Positions 40,964 to 49,850 are shown, counted from the first letter of the stretch. The stretch is 57,499 nt of DNA from Candidatus Cybelea tumulisoli (GCA_003167155.1 PMTY01000177.1:1-57499), one strand, 5' to 3'. The notes: generated from the sequence alone by a model not told the origin. Made by a program: numbers and translations.

Positions 40964-43360
40964 ATGAGCGAGACATTTGCAGGTCTGCTCAGACGCTACC
41001 GGCGCGAGGCCGCTCTTTCCCAAGAAGCGCTGGCTGAAAGGGCAGCGCTTAGCAAGGACGCGGTGAGCGCGCTGGAACGTGGAGCCCGACGCGCGCCGTA
41101 CCGCGACACCGTTGAGTTGCTCACACGGGCACTCCAGCTCGATGATGCAGGCCGCCGGGAGTTCGAGGCCGCAGCGGCGCGCGGACGGGCGGAGCGGCTG
41201 CAACCGGTCCCCGAAGAGACTCACCCCAGCAATCTCCCGCAGATGGGGACGACCCTCGTCGGCCGAGACGAGGCAGTCGATGCAGTGCTGGAGCGGCTCG
41301 CACAGAACCGGATCGTTACGGTCGCCGGTACCGGTGGTATAGGCAAGACGCGCGTCGCCCTTGACACGGCCGAGCGATTCGTGCAGACGAACCAAACGGG
41401 CGTGTGGTTCGCCGACCTCGCGGCAGTAACGCGCGGCGCATCCGTCGTCAGCAATGTAGCATCGGCTGCGGGCGTCAAGGTCGTCGGCTCCGATGGAGAC
41501 CTCGACCAGCTCACGACTGCGTTGCACGAACGCGAAGGCCTCATCATCCTCGACAATTGCGAGCACGTAATCGACGATGCAGCCAAAACCGCCGCTGCGA
41601 TCGCCGTCGCCTGTCCTGCGCTAAAGGTGCTCGCCACGAGCCGCCAGCGGCTCGCGCTACGGGGCGAATCTCTTTACCACCTGGGCGCGTTAGGGACAGA
41701 ATCGGCGCGCGAGCTTTTTACGATGCGGGCCTCGAGCGCCGGGCTTACGCTCACGGACTCGGATAAAAGTGCAGTTGATGAGATCTGCCGCGACGTCGAT
41801 AACATCCCGCTCGCTATCGAGCTGGCCGCCGCACGCGCGCCGCAACTCGGGCTTTCGGAGCTGCATGCCCGTTTGCAGGGGCAACTTACGATGCTCTCCG
41901 GCGGTCTTCGCGATGCGCCCGCACGTCAGCGCGCGATGCAGGAGACGCTCACCTGGAGTTACGACCTCCTTGACCAGACCGAGCGCGCCGTCTTCCGCCG
42001 CCTCGCGGTTTTTGCCGGCGGATGGGCTCTGGACGCAATCGCGCTCGTTGCGCTCGCGACGCCGGTCGAATCCAACGAATTGCTGCCTGCCTTCACCTCG
42101 TTGGTTGAGAAATCGCTGGTGACCGCGGACCTCGAAATCGATCCGGTTCGCTACCGCTTGCTCGAGCCGGTCCGCACGTTTTCCATGGAGCGGCTCCGCG
42201 CCGCGGGCGAGCTCCAAGTTGGCCGGGAACGCCACGCGCACTGGGTAGCGGACTTTGCCACGACGTTTGCGCAATCCGAAGCAGAGAGCTATACACCCGC
42301 AGCAATTGCCGCCGCACTGCGCGAGCTTGACAACGCGCGCGCGGCGCTCGAGTGGTCGTTACAACCGCTCGGCGACGTGGTCGTCGGTGCGCGAATCGTC
42401 GGAGGAATGCGTGCGTGCTGGCTCACGACGGGACTTCACGCCGAATGCAGGCGCTGGTGCGAGCTTATTTTAACCAGACTCGATGTCGACGCTCATCCGG
42501 CCATCGCCGCAGCGGTTTTCCGCGCGTTGGTAGATGTGACCGGACGGGCAGACAAACAGCTAGATGTGATCCTACGCGCGCTTCCCGTGTTCGAACGCGC
42601 CGGCGATTGGAGCCGGCTTGTGACAGTCCACAGCCTGTTGGGAGCTCGGTACGCCGAGGCCGGGCGGCTCGACGAGGCGCAGCGGACCTTCGAGCGCGTC
42701 GAAGCGATCCGCAGGGAGCGGCATCTCGAGTCGAACGCAGGTTGGATCACCGTGCTGATGCATCGCGGTTACCTGTTCAGATTGAAAAGCCAGTTCGAAG
42801 AGGCCGCGGCAGTGCTCGACGAAGCCGCGGCGCTGGCCCGCAAACTGCAACGTCCGTTTCAGGGAACGTGGGCCTTGCTTCTCTCCGCGGAGATGGCGTT
42901 TGCGCTCGGTGAAAGAGACGAGGCGATCACTCTTGCGACCGAAGCCCTCGCCAAAAGTGTGACGTACCGGTACGTCAATATCGAGGTCCTTGCGCGATCG
43001 AACCTCGCCGGCTACTACATCGCCGCCGGAGACGCGGAGCAAGCGCGGGCACAAGCCCGCGGAGCGATTTCGCTGGTGGGCAACGTCGAAGCGAATATAA
43101 TGCTGGCGGCGATTCTCCATCTCGCGACGGCCGCCGCAATTTCCGGCGCTCAGCGAGATGCCGCGCGCCTACAAGGCTATTGCGACGCTCGCTACGCAGA
43201 GCGCAAGACCATGAAGGATCCATCCGAAATCGCAAGCGGTGCAATGCTGACCTCGGCGCTCGAAGCCTGCCTCTCCGCCGACGAAATCGCCGAGCTCGCG
43301 CGCCAGGGCGCAAAGCTCGAGGATGGTGAGGCGGCCAAGTTGGCCGCCTCAGTCATTTAG
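40964..43360 (+). CDS. XRE/NB-ARC/TPR STAND regulator
   Basis: A 798-residue protein with an XRE helix-turn-helix (residues 8-62, LSQEALAERAALSKDAVSAL), an NB-ARC/AfsR-like ATPase (GTGGIGKT at 122-129, LIILDNCEHV at about 187) and a TPR-like helical C-terminus. STAND proteins act as ATP-gated switches that oligomerise on ligand binding; those with HTH domains are activators. The ATG at 40964 is used since earlier in-frame sequence is the divergent intergenic region and the XRE gene. Targets may be the adjacent stress genes. Confidence 0.9.
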   Translation: MSETFAGLLRRYRREAALSQEALAERAALSKDAVSALERGARRAPYRDTVELLTRALQLDDAGRREFEAAAARGRAERLQPVPEETHPSNLPQMGTTLVGRDEAVDAVLERLAQNRIVTVAGTGGIGKTRVALDTAERFVQTNQTGVWFADLAAVTRGASVVSNVASAAGVKVVGSDGDLDQLTTALHEREGLIILDNCEHVIDDAAKTAAAIAVACPALKVLATSRQRLALRGESLYHLGALGTESARELFTMRASSAGLTLTDSDKSAVDEICRDVDNIPLAIELAAARAPQLGLSELHARLQGQLTMLSGGLRDAPARQRAMQETLTWSYDLLDQTERAVFRRLAVFAGGWALDAIALVALATPVESNELLPAFTSLVEKSLVTADLEIDPVRYRLLEPVRTFSMERLRAAGELQVGRERHAHWVADFATTFAQSEAESYTPAAIAAALRELDNARAALEWSLQPLGDVVVGARIVGGMRACWLTTGLHAECRRWCELILTRLDVDAHPAIAAAVFRALVDVTGRADKQLDVILRALPVFERAGDWSRLVTVHSLLGARYAEAGRLDEAQRTFERVEAIRRERHLESNAGWITVLMHRGYLFRLKSQFEEAAAVLDEAAALARKLQRPFQGTWALLLSAEMAFALGERDEAITLATEALAKSVTYRYVNIEVLARSNLAGYYIAAGDAEQARAQARGAISLVGNVEANIMLAAILHLATAAAISGAQRDAARLQGYCDARYAERKTMKDPSEIASGAMLTSALEACLSADEIAELARQGAKLEDGEAAKLAASVI

Positions 43361-43385
43361 CCTTGTTGTCGTTCCGATGAAGCGT

Positions 43386-43739
43386 TCAGTCGCGAGGGCT
43401 TGACTCAGTTCCTCGAACGGCGATGGTCGCCTTGGACCGCAACGATTGGGTCACCGCGCGCAAATCCGATTTGCTTGAATAGGCGAGGTTACCTAATTGA
43501 CCTGCGGCGGCTTCGAGCAAGATCGCGACGTCGCGCAGGCGGCGATGCGGATGGACCCGGCGCCCTTCGATCGCGGTTTTAACCGCATCCGCTAGAACCC
43601 GGGCCCGTTCGCCAACGTCTTGAAGGTGTAACCGAATCGCCGCATGGTCTTTGATCGTCGTGGTATGAATGCTGTGATGAAGCGCCTGTGCGTCGCTCCG
43701 AGCTCGTGAAAGCATTCCGTTCACCGTATTTGAGCCCAT
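43386..43739 (-). CDS. Small all-helical protein (SDAQALH family paralogue)
   Basis: A 117-residue helical protein with RARSDAQALHHSIHTTTIKD followed by HAAIR, matching the 40025-40396 protein over the first half. The second half is more basic and ends in a disordered tail. It starts at an ATG that overlaps the stop of the upstream secreted protein (TGATG). Function unknown. Confidence 0.72.
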   Translation of the reverse strand: MGSNTVNGMLSRARSDAQALHHSIHTTTIKDHAAIRLHLQDVGERARVLADAVKTAIEGRRVHPHRRLRDVAILLEAAAGQLGNLAYSSKSDLRAVTQSLRSKATIAVRGTESSPRD

Positions 43740-44389
43740 CAGTGCGAGAAGACCGAGTCCGAAACGGACGCGTTGATCGAATACTGCCCGTACGTCGCGG
43801 TCGCGTCGAGACTATACTTCGGCATCGCGACAGAGATCGTCTCAGATTGCGGCAGCGCGTAGCCTTGAACCTGCGCGTTGCGGATCGTTATCGCAACCGA
43901 CGATCCATCTTTATAGAACCATTGAGCCGAAATGGCTTGACCGTTTGCGATGGCGATGCCGAAGATCACGTGATCGACGGCTGGATCGGCCTTTGGAACG
44001 GCCCGCAGGAGGTACGCCGGTGTGCCGCCGGACTGGCCTTGGTCGACCGACGTCACGACGTAGTTCGATGGCCACGTCTGCGGTAGCATATCGAGCGTGT
44101 ACGAGCCCTTAAAGAAACCGCCGAGTGGGCCCGGCACGTGCGTAATAGCAATAGCGGCCTTCGCCGGCGCCTTGAAGTAGGCCATGCCGTCGACGCCGGA
44201 TCGCAGGCTGATCGGCCGATGCATCTTCACGTCGAAATGGGCGGGAACGGAATAGGATGATAGGCCCGCAGCGGCGGCGGATCTGGCGAGGATATCCTGG
44301 CCCGCCGGTGCGGCCTGCGCGGCAGAAATGGCTGCTGCGGCTAGGGTGGCGCCCAAGGCGCCGGCTCGTTGAAGTTTCATGTCGCTCAT
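43739..44389 (-). CDS. Secreted hypothetical protein, LolA-like
   Basis: A 216-residue protein with a signal peptide (MKLQRAGALGATLAAAAISA, cleaved near AQAAPA) and a strand-rich body (SVPAHFDVKMHRPISLRSGV, GSYTLDMLPQTW, YVVTSVDQGQSG). The alternating strands and the sentence-like region AYLLRAVPKADPAVDHV resemble outer-membrane lipoprotein carrier folds, but the match is only general. Two ATGs (44389 and 44380) are possible. It is coupled to the following helical protein gene and divergent from HdeD. Confidence 0.7.
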   Translation of the reverse strand: MSDMKLQRAGALGATLAAAAISAAQAAPAGQDILARSAAAAGLSSYSVPAHFDVKMHRPISLRSGVDGMAYFKAPAKAAIAITHVPGPLGGFFKGSYTLDMLPQTWPSNYVVTSVDQGQSGGTPAYLLRAVPKADPAVDHVIFGIAIANGQAISAQWFYKDGSSVAITIRNAQVQGYALPQSETISVAMPKYSLDATATYGQYSINASVSDSVFSH

Positions 44390-44468
44390 CCTAACAAATC
44401 GATCGGGAGGACAAGGAGGAAGTCTGACTTCCTTCATCCGGTGGTCCCCGAAACGGTACGCTTAGACC

Positions 44469-45035
44469 ATGAGACAAGCAATATCGGAATCTGTATCGGA
44501 CGTCGTCGGGCCGATCGAACACGCACATAAGCTGTGGGGCTGGTATTTGGCGCTGGGAGTGGCGCTGGCTGCCCTGGGAGCTTATTGCATTTATGCAGAG
44601 ACGACGGCCACCGTGGCCTCGGTCATCGTGATCGGAGCGGTACTGATGCTCTCGGGCATCGTGCAGCTCGCGGCGGCCGTCATGGCGCGCGGTGCCGGCC
44701 ACGTAATCCTGCTTCTGCTCGTCGGCGCCCTCGACATCATCGTCGGTCTGGTTCTCGCCGAGCACCCGGAGTTTGGAGCGCTGATTATCACCCTCTTTCT
44801 CGCAGCGCTCTTGGTCTTTGGCGGGATCTACCGGTTCGTCGCTGCGCTGTGGCTGCAGTTCCCACATTATGGCTGGGTCGCGTTTAGCGGCCTTGTGAGC
44901 CTGGCGCTCGGCATCCTCCTCTGGATTCAGTGGCCGGTCTCGGCCTTCTGGTTCATCGGCCTCGCGGTCGGCATCAACTTGATCTTCGCCGGCTTCACGT
45001 GGTCCTCTATCGCACTCAAGCTCAAGAACGCTTAA
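44469..45035 (+). CDS. HdeD family acid-resistance membrane protein
   Basis: A 188-residue inner-membrane protein with six hydrophobic helices. The DUF308/HdeD repeat is visible as GVALAALGAYCIYAE, GLVLAEHPEFGAL and GLVSLALGILLWIQWP. E. coli HdeD helps cells survive acid at high density; the molecular action is unknown. It is followed 16 bases later by a small helical protein gene, forming an operon in a stress-gene neighbourhood. Confidence 0.9.
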   Translation: MRQAISESVSDVVGPIEHAHKLWGWYLALGVALAALGAYCIYAETTATVASVIVIGAVLMLSGIVQLAAAVMARGAGHVILLLLVGALDIIVGLVLAEHPEFGALIITLFLAALLVFGGIYRFVAALWLQFPHYGWVAFSGLVSLALGILLWIQWPVSAFWFIGLAVGINLIFAGFTWSSIALKLKNA

Positions 45036-45051
45036 ATCGAAAGGATCCCTC

Positions 45052-45363
45052 ATGCAAACTACAAGCGCAAAAGATCATCTCAAGGCGCTGAACGATCAGC
45101 TCAAGGCTGCGGCCGCGGCCCGCGACGAGGAAGCCAAGGCTCACATTACGGCCGCGCTCTCACACGCGCAGGCTGCAAAGGCAGAGTTGCAAGCAAAGCT
45201 CCAAGTCGACCACACGAACGGCGCGGCCAATCTGCACAAGACGTTGGGTAAACTCGACGAAGCCACCGCTGCGGCGAAGAGCGCGCTCGATTCGAAGGGC
45301 GCTCAAGTTCAGGATCACCTGAAAGCCAGTGTTGCGGCGGTACAGGCCGCGCTCGCAAAGTAG
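45052..45363 (+). CDS. Small alanine-rich helical protein
   Basis: A 103-residue alanine/lysine-rich protein, nearly all helix (AKDHLKALNDQLKAAAAARD, then EATAAAKSALDSKG). It resembles apolipoprotein- or late-embryogenesis-like protectants in composition. It also has a KDH motif as in the two SDAQALH proteins but is too different to call a paralogue with confidence. It starts at an ATG after AAAGGAT and is probably in one transcript with hdeD. Confidence 0.72.
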   Translation: MQTTSAKDHLKALNDQLKAAAAARDEEAKAHITAALSHAQAAKAELQAKLQVDHTNGAANLHKTLGKLDEATAAAKSALDSKGAQVQDHLKASVAAVQAALAK

Positions 45364-45371
45364 CCGGCAAG

Positions 45372-45810
45372 ATGAAACCCGGACTCAAGGCGACCTTCGT
45401 GGCGGCCAGCATCTATCCATGCGTCCGCTATAACGACGCCAGAGTTGGTATAGCTTGGCTCAAATCGGTGCTGGGATTCGAAGAACACGAAGTCTGCGCC
45501 GGGCGAAGGCGAAACCATCGAGCACGCGGAGCTCGCGTTAGCGGGAAATCTCATTATGCTAGGGAGCGTCAAAGACGACGCCTGCGTCAAGAGCCCCAAG
45601 AGCCTAGGCGGCATTACCGGCGGAATCTATATCGCGCTCGGTAGCGACGCCGCGATCGACGCCGCGTATGCGCGAGCGAAAGCCGCGAGCGCGGAGATTG
45701 TCCGCGAGCTTACCGACACCGACTACGGCTCGCACGAATTCGGCGTGCGTGATCCCGAAGGTCACATCTGGAGCTTCGGTACGTACCGACCGCAAGCGGC
45801 AGCTTTATGA
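45372..45810 (+). pseudogene. VOC/glyoxalase-family protein, frameshifted
   Basis: The N-terminal part (ASIYPCVRYNDARVGIAWLK, SVLGFEEHEVCA) is a vicinal-oxygen-chelate module. Around 45498-45504 the frame moves forward by one base, after which the sequence reads ETIEHAELALAGNLIMLGSV and ends SHEFGVRDPEGHIWSFGTY, a classic VOC C-terminus. With the shift repaired it would be a normal protein of about 145 residues. It may be a real pseudogene or an assembly error in a GC run. Confidence 0.8.
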
Positions 45811-45830
45811 TGGCTCATCGAAGCGAGCGT

Positions 45831-45862
45831 AAACGCGTCTCCGGCAAGCCGGAGACGCGTTT
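45831..45862. terminator. Strong bidirectional terminator
   Basis: A perfect 14-bp stem, AAACGCGTCTCCGG (45831-45844) with its complement (45849-45862), and a 4-base loop CAAG. The A-run and T-run at its ends let it serve the converging genes on both sides. Confidence 0.9.
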
Positions 45863-45874
45863 AACTTGCAGCGT

Positions 45875-46714
45875 TTAAACTACTGCGCGTACCGGGGCCG
45901 CGATGAACTCGAGCAGGTCTGCATTGACCTCATCCTTGAGCGTCGAGCAGAGACCGTGCGGCGCTCCCTTGTAGACCTTCAGCTCCGCGCCTTTGATCAG
46001 TTTCGCCTGCAAGAGCGCGGCGTCCGCGAACGGAACGATCTGGTCGTCATCGCCCTGGATGATCAGCGTTGGGACATCCATCTTCTTCAGATCCTCGGTG
46101 AAGTCGGTCTCGGAAAAAGCCTTGATGCACTCGTACGCCGCCGGGTATCCGGCCAGCATGCCTTGCATCCAGAACGAGTCGCAAAGCCCCTGCGAGACCT
46201 TGGAACCCGGCCGGTTAGCCCCGTAGAACGGCGCGCTGAGATCCTTGAAGAACTGCGACCGGTCGGCGTGCACCCCGGCCCGAAGTTGATCGAATACCGA
46301 CATCGGTAAACCGCCCGGGTTGGCCGGCGTCTTGAGCATGATCGGCGGGACCGAAGCGATGAGGACGGCCTTAGCAACGCGACTCGCACCGTGACGGAAG
46401 ATATAGCGAACGACCTCGCCGCCTCCGGTCGAGTGCCCTACGTGGACCGCATCCTTGAGATCCAGTTTTTGTACCAGTTCCGCAAGGTCGTCGGCATACG
46501 TGTCCATGTCGTTGCCCTCCCACGGTTGGCCGGAACGGCCGTGGCCGCGACGGTCGTGGGCGACGCAACGGTATCCGTGCTGCGACAGAAAGAACATCTG
46601 GTCTTCAAAGGCGTCCGCGCTGAGCGGCCAGCCGTGGCTGAAGACGACCGGCTGACCGGTTCCCCAGTCCTTGTAATAGATCAGCGTGCCGTCATTGGTT
46701 GTGAAAGTACTCAT
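45875..46714 (-). CDS. Alpha/beta hydrolase (non-haem chloroperoxidase/arylesterase type)
   Basis: A 279-residue hydrolase. The oxyanion region is [13 protein letters not shown] (25-37), then [12 protein letters not shown] (53-64), and the nucleophile S95 in VGHSTGGGE. The C-terminal part holds [12 protein letters not shown] (acid D) and APHGLCST (histidine). The family includes esterases with side perhydrolase activity. ATG 46714 starts [18 protein letters not shown], the normal family N-terminus; in-frame sequence upstream is discarded. It converges on the strong terminator at 45831-45862. Confidence 0.92.
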   Translation of the reverse strand: MSTFTTNDGTLIYYKDWGTGQPVVFSHGWPLSADAFEDQMFFLSQHGYRCVAHDRRGHGRSGQPWEGNDMDTYADDLAELVQKLDLKDAVHVGHSTGGGEVVRYIFRHGASRVAKAVLIASVPPIMLKTPANPGGLPMSVFDQLRAGVHADRSQFFKDLSAPFYGANRPGSKVSQGLCDSFWMQGMLAGYPAAYECIKAFSETDFTEDLKKMDVPTLIIQGDDDQIVPFADAALLQAKLIKGAELKVYKGAPHGLCSTLKDEVNADLLEFIAAPVRAVV

Positions 46715-47061
46715 AACTTGAACTCCTCGGTTAAGTTGTGACGTAGGATCCCTCGAGGGCCGGACCTTCATTTGGGGCCATCGAGGGTTGTGCACTCACT
46801 GTATTCTCCCTGACGACCACGAGGGAGGGAGCTATTTTACCACCATAGGGCCCGTGTGATGCTGGATTGCGAGAATTGGTAACCCCCACGGATCGGGAGC
46901 CCGCAAGCGTGCAGCCCAAGGGCAGGCAATCGATCGGGACGCTCGCGGCAACGTGCTTAGCGTTCGGTGAAACGTGTCGCCGCCGCAGTAGGTGAAGGCA
47001 GCATGGCAGTTGGGTTCGTGCACCAATATTTGGCATACGCCGCTCGATAGGAGCTTCGATG
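46715..47061. other. Intergenic region, no gene supported
   Basis: About 350 bases. An inverted repeat CTCCCT (46806-46811) / AGGGAG (46822-46827) lies about 100 bases upstream of the minus-strand hydrolase. A long open frame on the minus strand has cysteine- and arginine-rich, non-protein-like composition and is not called. Confidence 0.5.
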
Positions 47062-47253
47062 CTATGGGCGCGCGAAGAGATGCGCGAGTAGCGGCAGCAG
47101 CCGTTGCCCGAGAAACATTCCGATGAGACCAATGAGTCCTAGGAAAGGCGGCACCGGCGAAGGGAGCTTTACCAGGCTGAAAACGACGCCAACAGCCAGA
47201 CCGGTAAAAAAGGCCAGCGTGACGCCACCGATGGTTGGCATTCCAGTCTGCAA
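47062..47253 (-). CDS. XapX domain protein (DUF1427)
   Basis: A 63-residue inner-membrane protein with two helices; the second half VFSLVKLPSPVPPFLGLIGL and IGMFLGQRLLP is the XapX signature. It starts at an ATG just before the rpiA promoter region, on the opposite strand. The family is small and uncharacterised, often near stress or transport genes. Confidence 0.85.
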   Translation of the reverse strand: MQTGMPTIGGVTLAFFTGLAVGVVFSLVKLPSPVPPFLGLIGLIGMFLGQRLLPLLAHLFARP

Positions 47254-47334
47254 GGTTGTGCCTCCTTACGCTCGAGGTGCGAACGGCAGCTATGCTACAC
47301 TACTGTGATAAAACGCTCGAATGAGGACTCAAGG

Positions 47335-48042
47335 ATGCAAAGGTTCGAAAACAGCGATCCGGCAAAGCGCGCTGCCGGATATGCGGCGGTCGACGAGCAC
47401 GTCGTCGACGGAACGTGCATCGGGCTCGGCACCGGCTCAACGGCCTACTGGGCCATCGAACGCGTCGGCCAGCGGATTGCCGCCGGCGAGCGAATTTGCG
47501 CCGTTGCGACGTCGAGCGAAACGCAAGAGCTCTGCCGCCGGCTCCATATACCGTTGGTCGAGCTCTTAGCGGAGCCGATCGCGGTCGCGATCGATGGTGC
47601 CGATGAAGTCGCGCCGGATTGGTCGTTGACGAAGGGCGGCGGGGGTGCGCTCTTCCGCGAAAAGGCCGTTGCGCTCTGCGCCAAGCGATACGTCGTCGTC
47701 GTTACCAAGTCGAAGCTAGTCGAGGCACTCGGCACCTTTCCGCTGCCCGTCGAGATCGTACCGTACGCGATGGCGTACGTCAGGAGAGAGATCCGGCGCC
47801 GCTCTGGCGACCTTCCAATCGTCCGGCGCGAAATCGAAGGTCAGCCGTTCGTTACCGACAACGGAAACTGGATCTTCGATTGCCATTTTGGGCGAATCGA
47901 CGATCCACCGCGCCTCGACGCGACGCTGCGTGAAATCCTCGGTGTCGTTGCGACCGGGCTATTTTTTAACATCGCATCGGAAGTTCTCGTCGGTAGCGCC
48001 GACGGCCGAGTATTATCCCTAACCGCAAGCGCTCCAAACTAA
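47335..48042 (+). CDS. rpiA: Ribose-5-phosphate isomerase A
   Basis: A 235-residue enzyme of the pentose phosphate pathway, interconverting ribose-5-phosphate and ribulose-5-phosphate in the cytoplasm. Motifs: GLGTGSTAYWAI (phosphate-binding loop), TSSETQELC, VAIDGADEVAPDWSLTKGGG (with the catalytic aspartates) and GALFREKAVA. ATG 47335 follows GAGGACTCAAGG and fits the family start; a GTG at 47305 would add ten residues. The end overlaps the convergent hydrolase by four bases. A housekeeping gene among accessory ones. Confidence 0.94.
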   Translation: MQRFENSDPAKRAAGYAAVDEHVVDGTCIGLGTGSTAYWAIERVGQRIAAGERICAVATSSETQELCRRLHIPLVELLAEPIAVAIDGADEVAPDWSLTKGGGGALFREKAVALCAKRYVVVVTKSKLVEALGTFPLPVEIVPYAMAYVRREIRRRSGDLPIVRREIEGQPFVTDNGNWIFDCHFGRIDDPPRLDATLREILGVVATGLFFNIASEVLVGSADGRVLSLTASAPN

Positions 48043-48806
48043 CTACGTCCGGCGGCTTGCAAAATCAGCGTCGCGACTTCCGGCGCATGGCTTACCAGAG
48101 ACAGGTGACCGGCGTCGACCTCGATCGTCGTCGCCTTCATGCGTGCCGCCATAAAGCGTTCCAAGTCCGGATCGATCGTCCGATCCTGCTTCGAGACGGC
48201 GTACCACGATGGTTTGGAACGCCAGGCTGCGACCGTGGTCTTCGCAGTCTTTGTGAGTGTCGCGGCATACGGCTGTTGAACCGCGTACAGCTCACGCGCT
48301 TCGGCCGGCTCGACCCCGTTGGCGAAATCGGCGAGGAACGCGCGTTCGGTCAGCTGTGAAAAGCCGTCCGATGTAACGACGCCGGCACTTGCCGGAGGGC
48401 TCGGATACTTTGCAGCGAGCGCGGCATAATCTTCATTTGCGTCCGGTGCGCGTGCGGCTATGAATACGAGTGCGGAGACGTTCGGATCGGTTCCGATTTG
48501 GCAAGCGATCATCCCGGAGTAGGAATGAGCAACAAGGACGGTTGGTCCGTCTTGTGCCCTCAGTGCCCGGCGTGCCGTGGCGACATCGTCCTCGAACGAC
48601 CGCAGCGGGTTTTGCACCGATGTAATACCAAAGCCCAGGGGCTGTAAGCGGGCGATCACCTCAGACCAGCACGATCCGTCGGCGAAAAGGCCGTGAAGAA
48701 ACACAATCCGTCGAGCGCTTACGGCGGCTTGAGCCTGGTTGGAAGCGCCGAGCAACGAGCCGGCGACTCCGGCGGCAAGGCTCATCGAAAACGTACGTCG
48801 ATCCAT
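48039..48806 (-). CDS. Exported alpha/beta hydrolase (EstC-like)
   Basis: A 255-residue hydrolase with a probable Tat signal (MDRRTFSMSLAAG). The body has VFLHGLFADGSCWSEV (35-50), nucleophile S95 in VAHSYSGM, and C-terminal KPSWYAVSKQDRTIDPDLER with histidine in DAGHLSLVSH. It is the intact homologue of the remnant at 23428-23877 and shows what that gene lost. Single gene with its own transcription unit, converging on rpiA. Confidence 0.9.
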   Translation of the reverse strand: MDRRTFSMSLAAGVAGSLLGASNQAQAAVSARRIVFLHGLFADGSCWSEVIARLQPLGFGITSVQNPLRSFEDDVATARRALRAQDGPTVLVAHSYSGMIACQIGTDPNVSALVFIAARAPDANEDYAALAAKYPSPPASAGVVTSDGFSQLTERAFLADFANGVEPAEARELYAVQQPYAATLTKTAKTTVAAWRSKPSWYAVSKQDRTIDPDLERFMAARMKATTIEVDAGHLSLVSHAPEVATLILQAAGRS

Positions 48807-49116
48807 TGGTGGTACTCCTTAGTTCGAAGCTCACTGTGACGATAGCGTCACCGTTCAATTCCCAAACATGCCGGTCAAAACCCGCACACGCTAGCCAATG
48901 TGGCGCTAAGCGACCAAGCCAAGAACCTGGCCCGTCCTGGGGTGATGCAAGCCTGCCCTCGTATTGAGAATCCAAGCATGCGGCCGGGTGTTGCGAGTGC
49001 TAACTGCCGGGCAGTATGATGCATGCCCACGATCGCTCGAGTTGCAGAGCAGCCATCGGCCCGAAGCTCGGCATGTATTTCGTTGGCGCCAGGTGACGAG
49101 TACGAGAGGAGGCTCC
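48807..49116. other. Intergenic region, no gene supported
   Basis: About 310 bases between the hydrolase and the microprotein gene. Open frames on both strands show no recognisable content. Its end carries the strong ribosome site AGAGGAGG (49105-49112). Confidence 0.5.
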
Positions 49117-49203
49117 ATGGACGCCTCGTTCAATGAGATCAAAGAGCGCCGCACCCAGCTATCCGAAGAAATCACCGGCCAATCTACGCTTGAAAGGAGC
49201 TAA
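49117..49203 (+). CDS. 28-aa microprotein
   Basis: An ATG four bases after AGAGGAGG opens a 28-codon frame, MDASFNEIKERRTQLSEEIT and eight more residues. It is helical and charged. Seven bases separate it from the DUF6582 start, and its last codons contain AAAGGAG, the ribosome site of that next gene. It may be a leader peptide that couples translation, or a genuine microprotein. Confidence 0.5.
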   Translation: MDASFNEIKERRTQLSEEITGQSTLERS

Positions 49204-49209
49204 CGAGAA

Positions 49210-49506
49210 ATGGAAGCCACTTGGGAACCGCATGAAAAGCACGGCGATCTTACGATGAAGAGCGATCTGCCCGACAGCGTCTTCGCTTTCCCCAACGAGC
49301 GCAAAGAGCCGTTGACCGACGCGCAGCACGTGCGAAATGCCGTCGCTCGCTTCGATCGAGTCATCGGCGTCTCGGATGAAGAACGCGCGCTCGCCTTCGC
49401 CAACATCGAAAAGGCCGCGAACTATTACGGCGTGGACCTTTCGGAAACGTCATGGCAACAGCTTGGCGTTCATCCGACGCGCCGGCGCGAGCGCGAAGAA
49501 GCATAA
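49210..49506 (+). CDS. DUF6582 protein
   Basis: A 98-residue protein with LPDSVFAFPNERKEPLTDAQ, HVRNAVARFD and VSDEERALAFANIEKAANYY, as in the DUF6582 family found in phage-like and chromosomal stress loci. No membrane or signal segments. The next gene starts nine bases after its stop. Function unknown. Confidence 0.8.
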   Translation: MEATWEPHEKHGDLTMKSDLPDSVFAFPNERKEPLTDAQHVRNAVARFDRVIGVSDEERALAFANIEKAANYYGVDLSETSWQQLGVHPTRRREREEA

Positions 49507-49514
49507 GGAAGCAA

Positions 49515-49844
49515 ATGCGAACCGTTTTGACGATTCTCGTCCTGCTATCGACCAGCGGGATCGGTGCGGCTACGTTAGCCGACGAGCCGTTCGTCGATCG
49601 CGTCAAGGGCGCGATGTCGGCAATGATGGCCGGCATGGAGAGCGCCCCGACGGGCGACGCGGATAGAGACTTCGTGTCATGGATGGTTCCCCATCACCAA
49701 GGCGCGATCGACATGGCGCGAGCCGAGCTGCTCTACGGACGCAACGTCAAGCTGCGCCGGATCGCCCAAGAGATCATCGTCACGCAACAGCAGGAGATCG
49801 CGGCGATGCGCCTTGCGCTCGACCAGCCGCTGCCTAAGGAGTAA
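49515..49844 (+). CDS. DUF305 family periplasmic protein
   Basis: A 109-residue exported protein: signal peptide MRTVLTILVLLSTSGIGAAT and the DUF305 core DFVSWMVPHHQGAIDMARAE with IIVTQQQEIAAMR. The paired histidines and methionines are typical and have been linked to copper binding. It begins after AAGGAAG and lies six bases before the propeller gene. Together they look like a periplasmic metal or redox module. Confidence 0.9.
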   Translation: MRTVLTILVLLSTSGIGAATLADEPFVDRVKGAMSAMMAGMESAPTGDADRDFVSWMVPHHQGAIDMARAELLYGRNVKLRRIAQEIIVTQQQEIAAMRLALDQPLPKE

Positions 49845-49850
49845 ACCTCG

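Noticed and set aside
44391-45053. Open frame of 220 codons antisense to hdeD.
   Set aside because: HdeD has clear membrane helices and family motifs; the antisense frame is highly charged with no domain.
46731-47132. Open frame of 133 codons on the minus strand.
   Set aside because: The composition is rich in Cys, Arg and Ser without domain pattern, and it overlaps the XapX gene start region.
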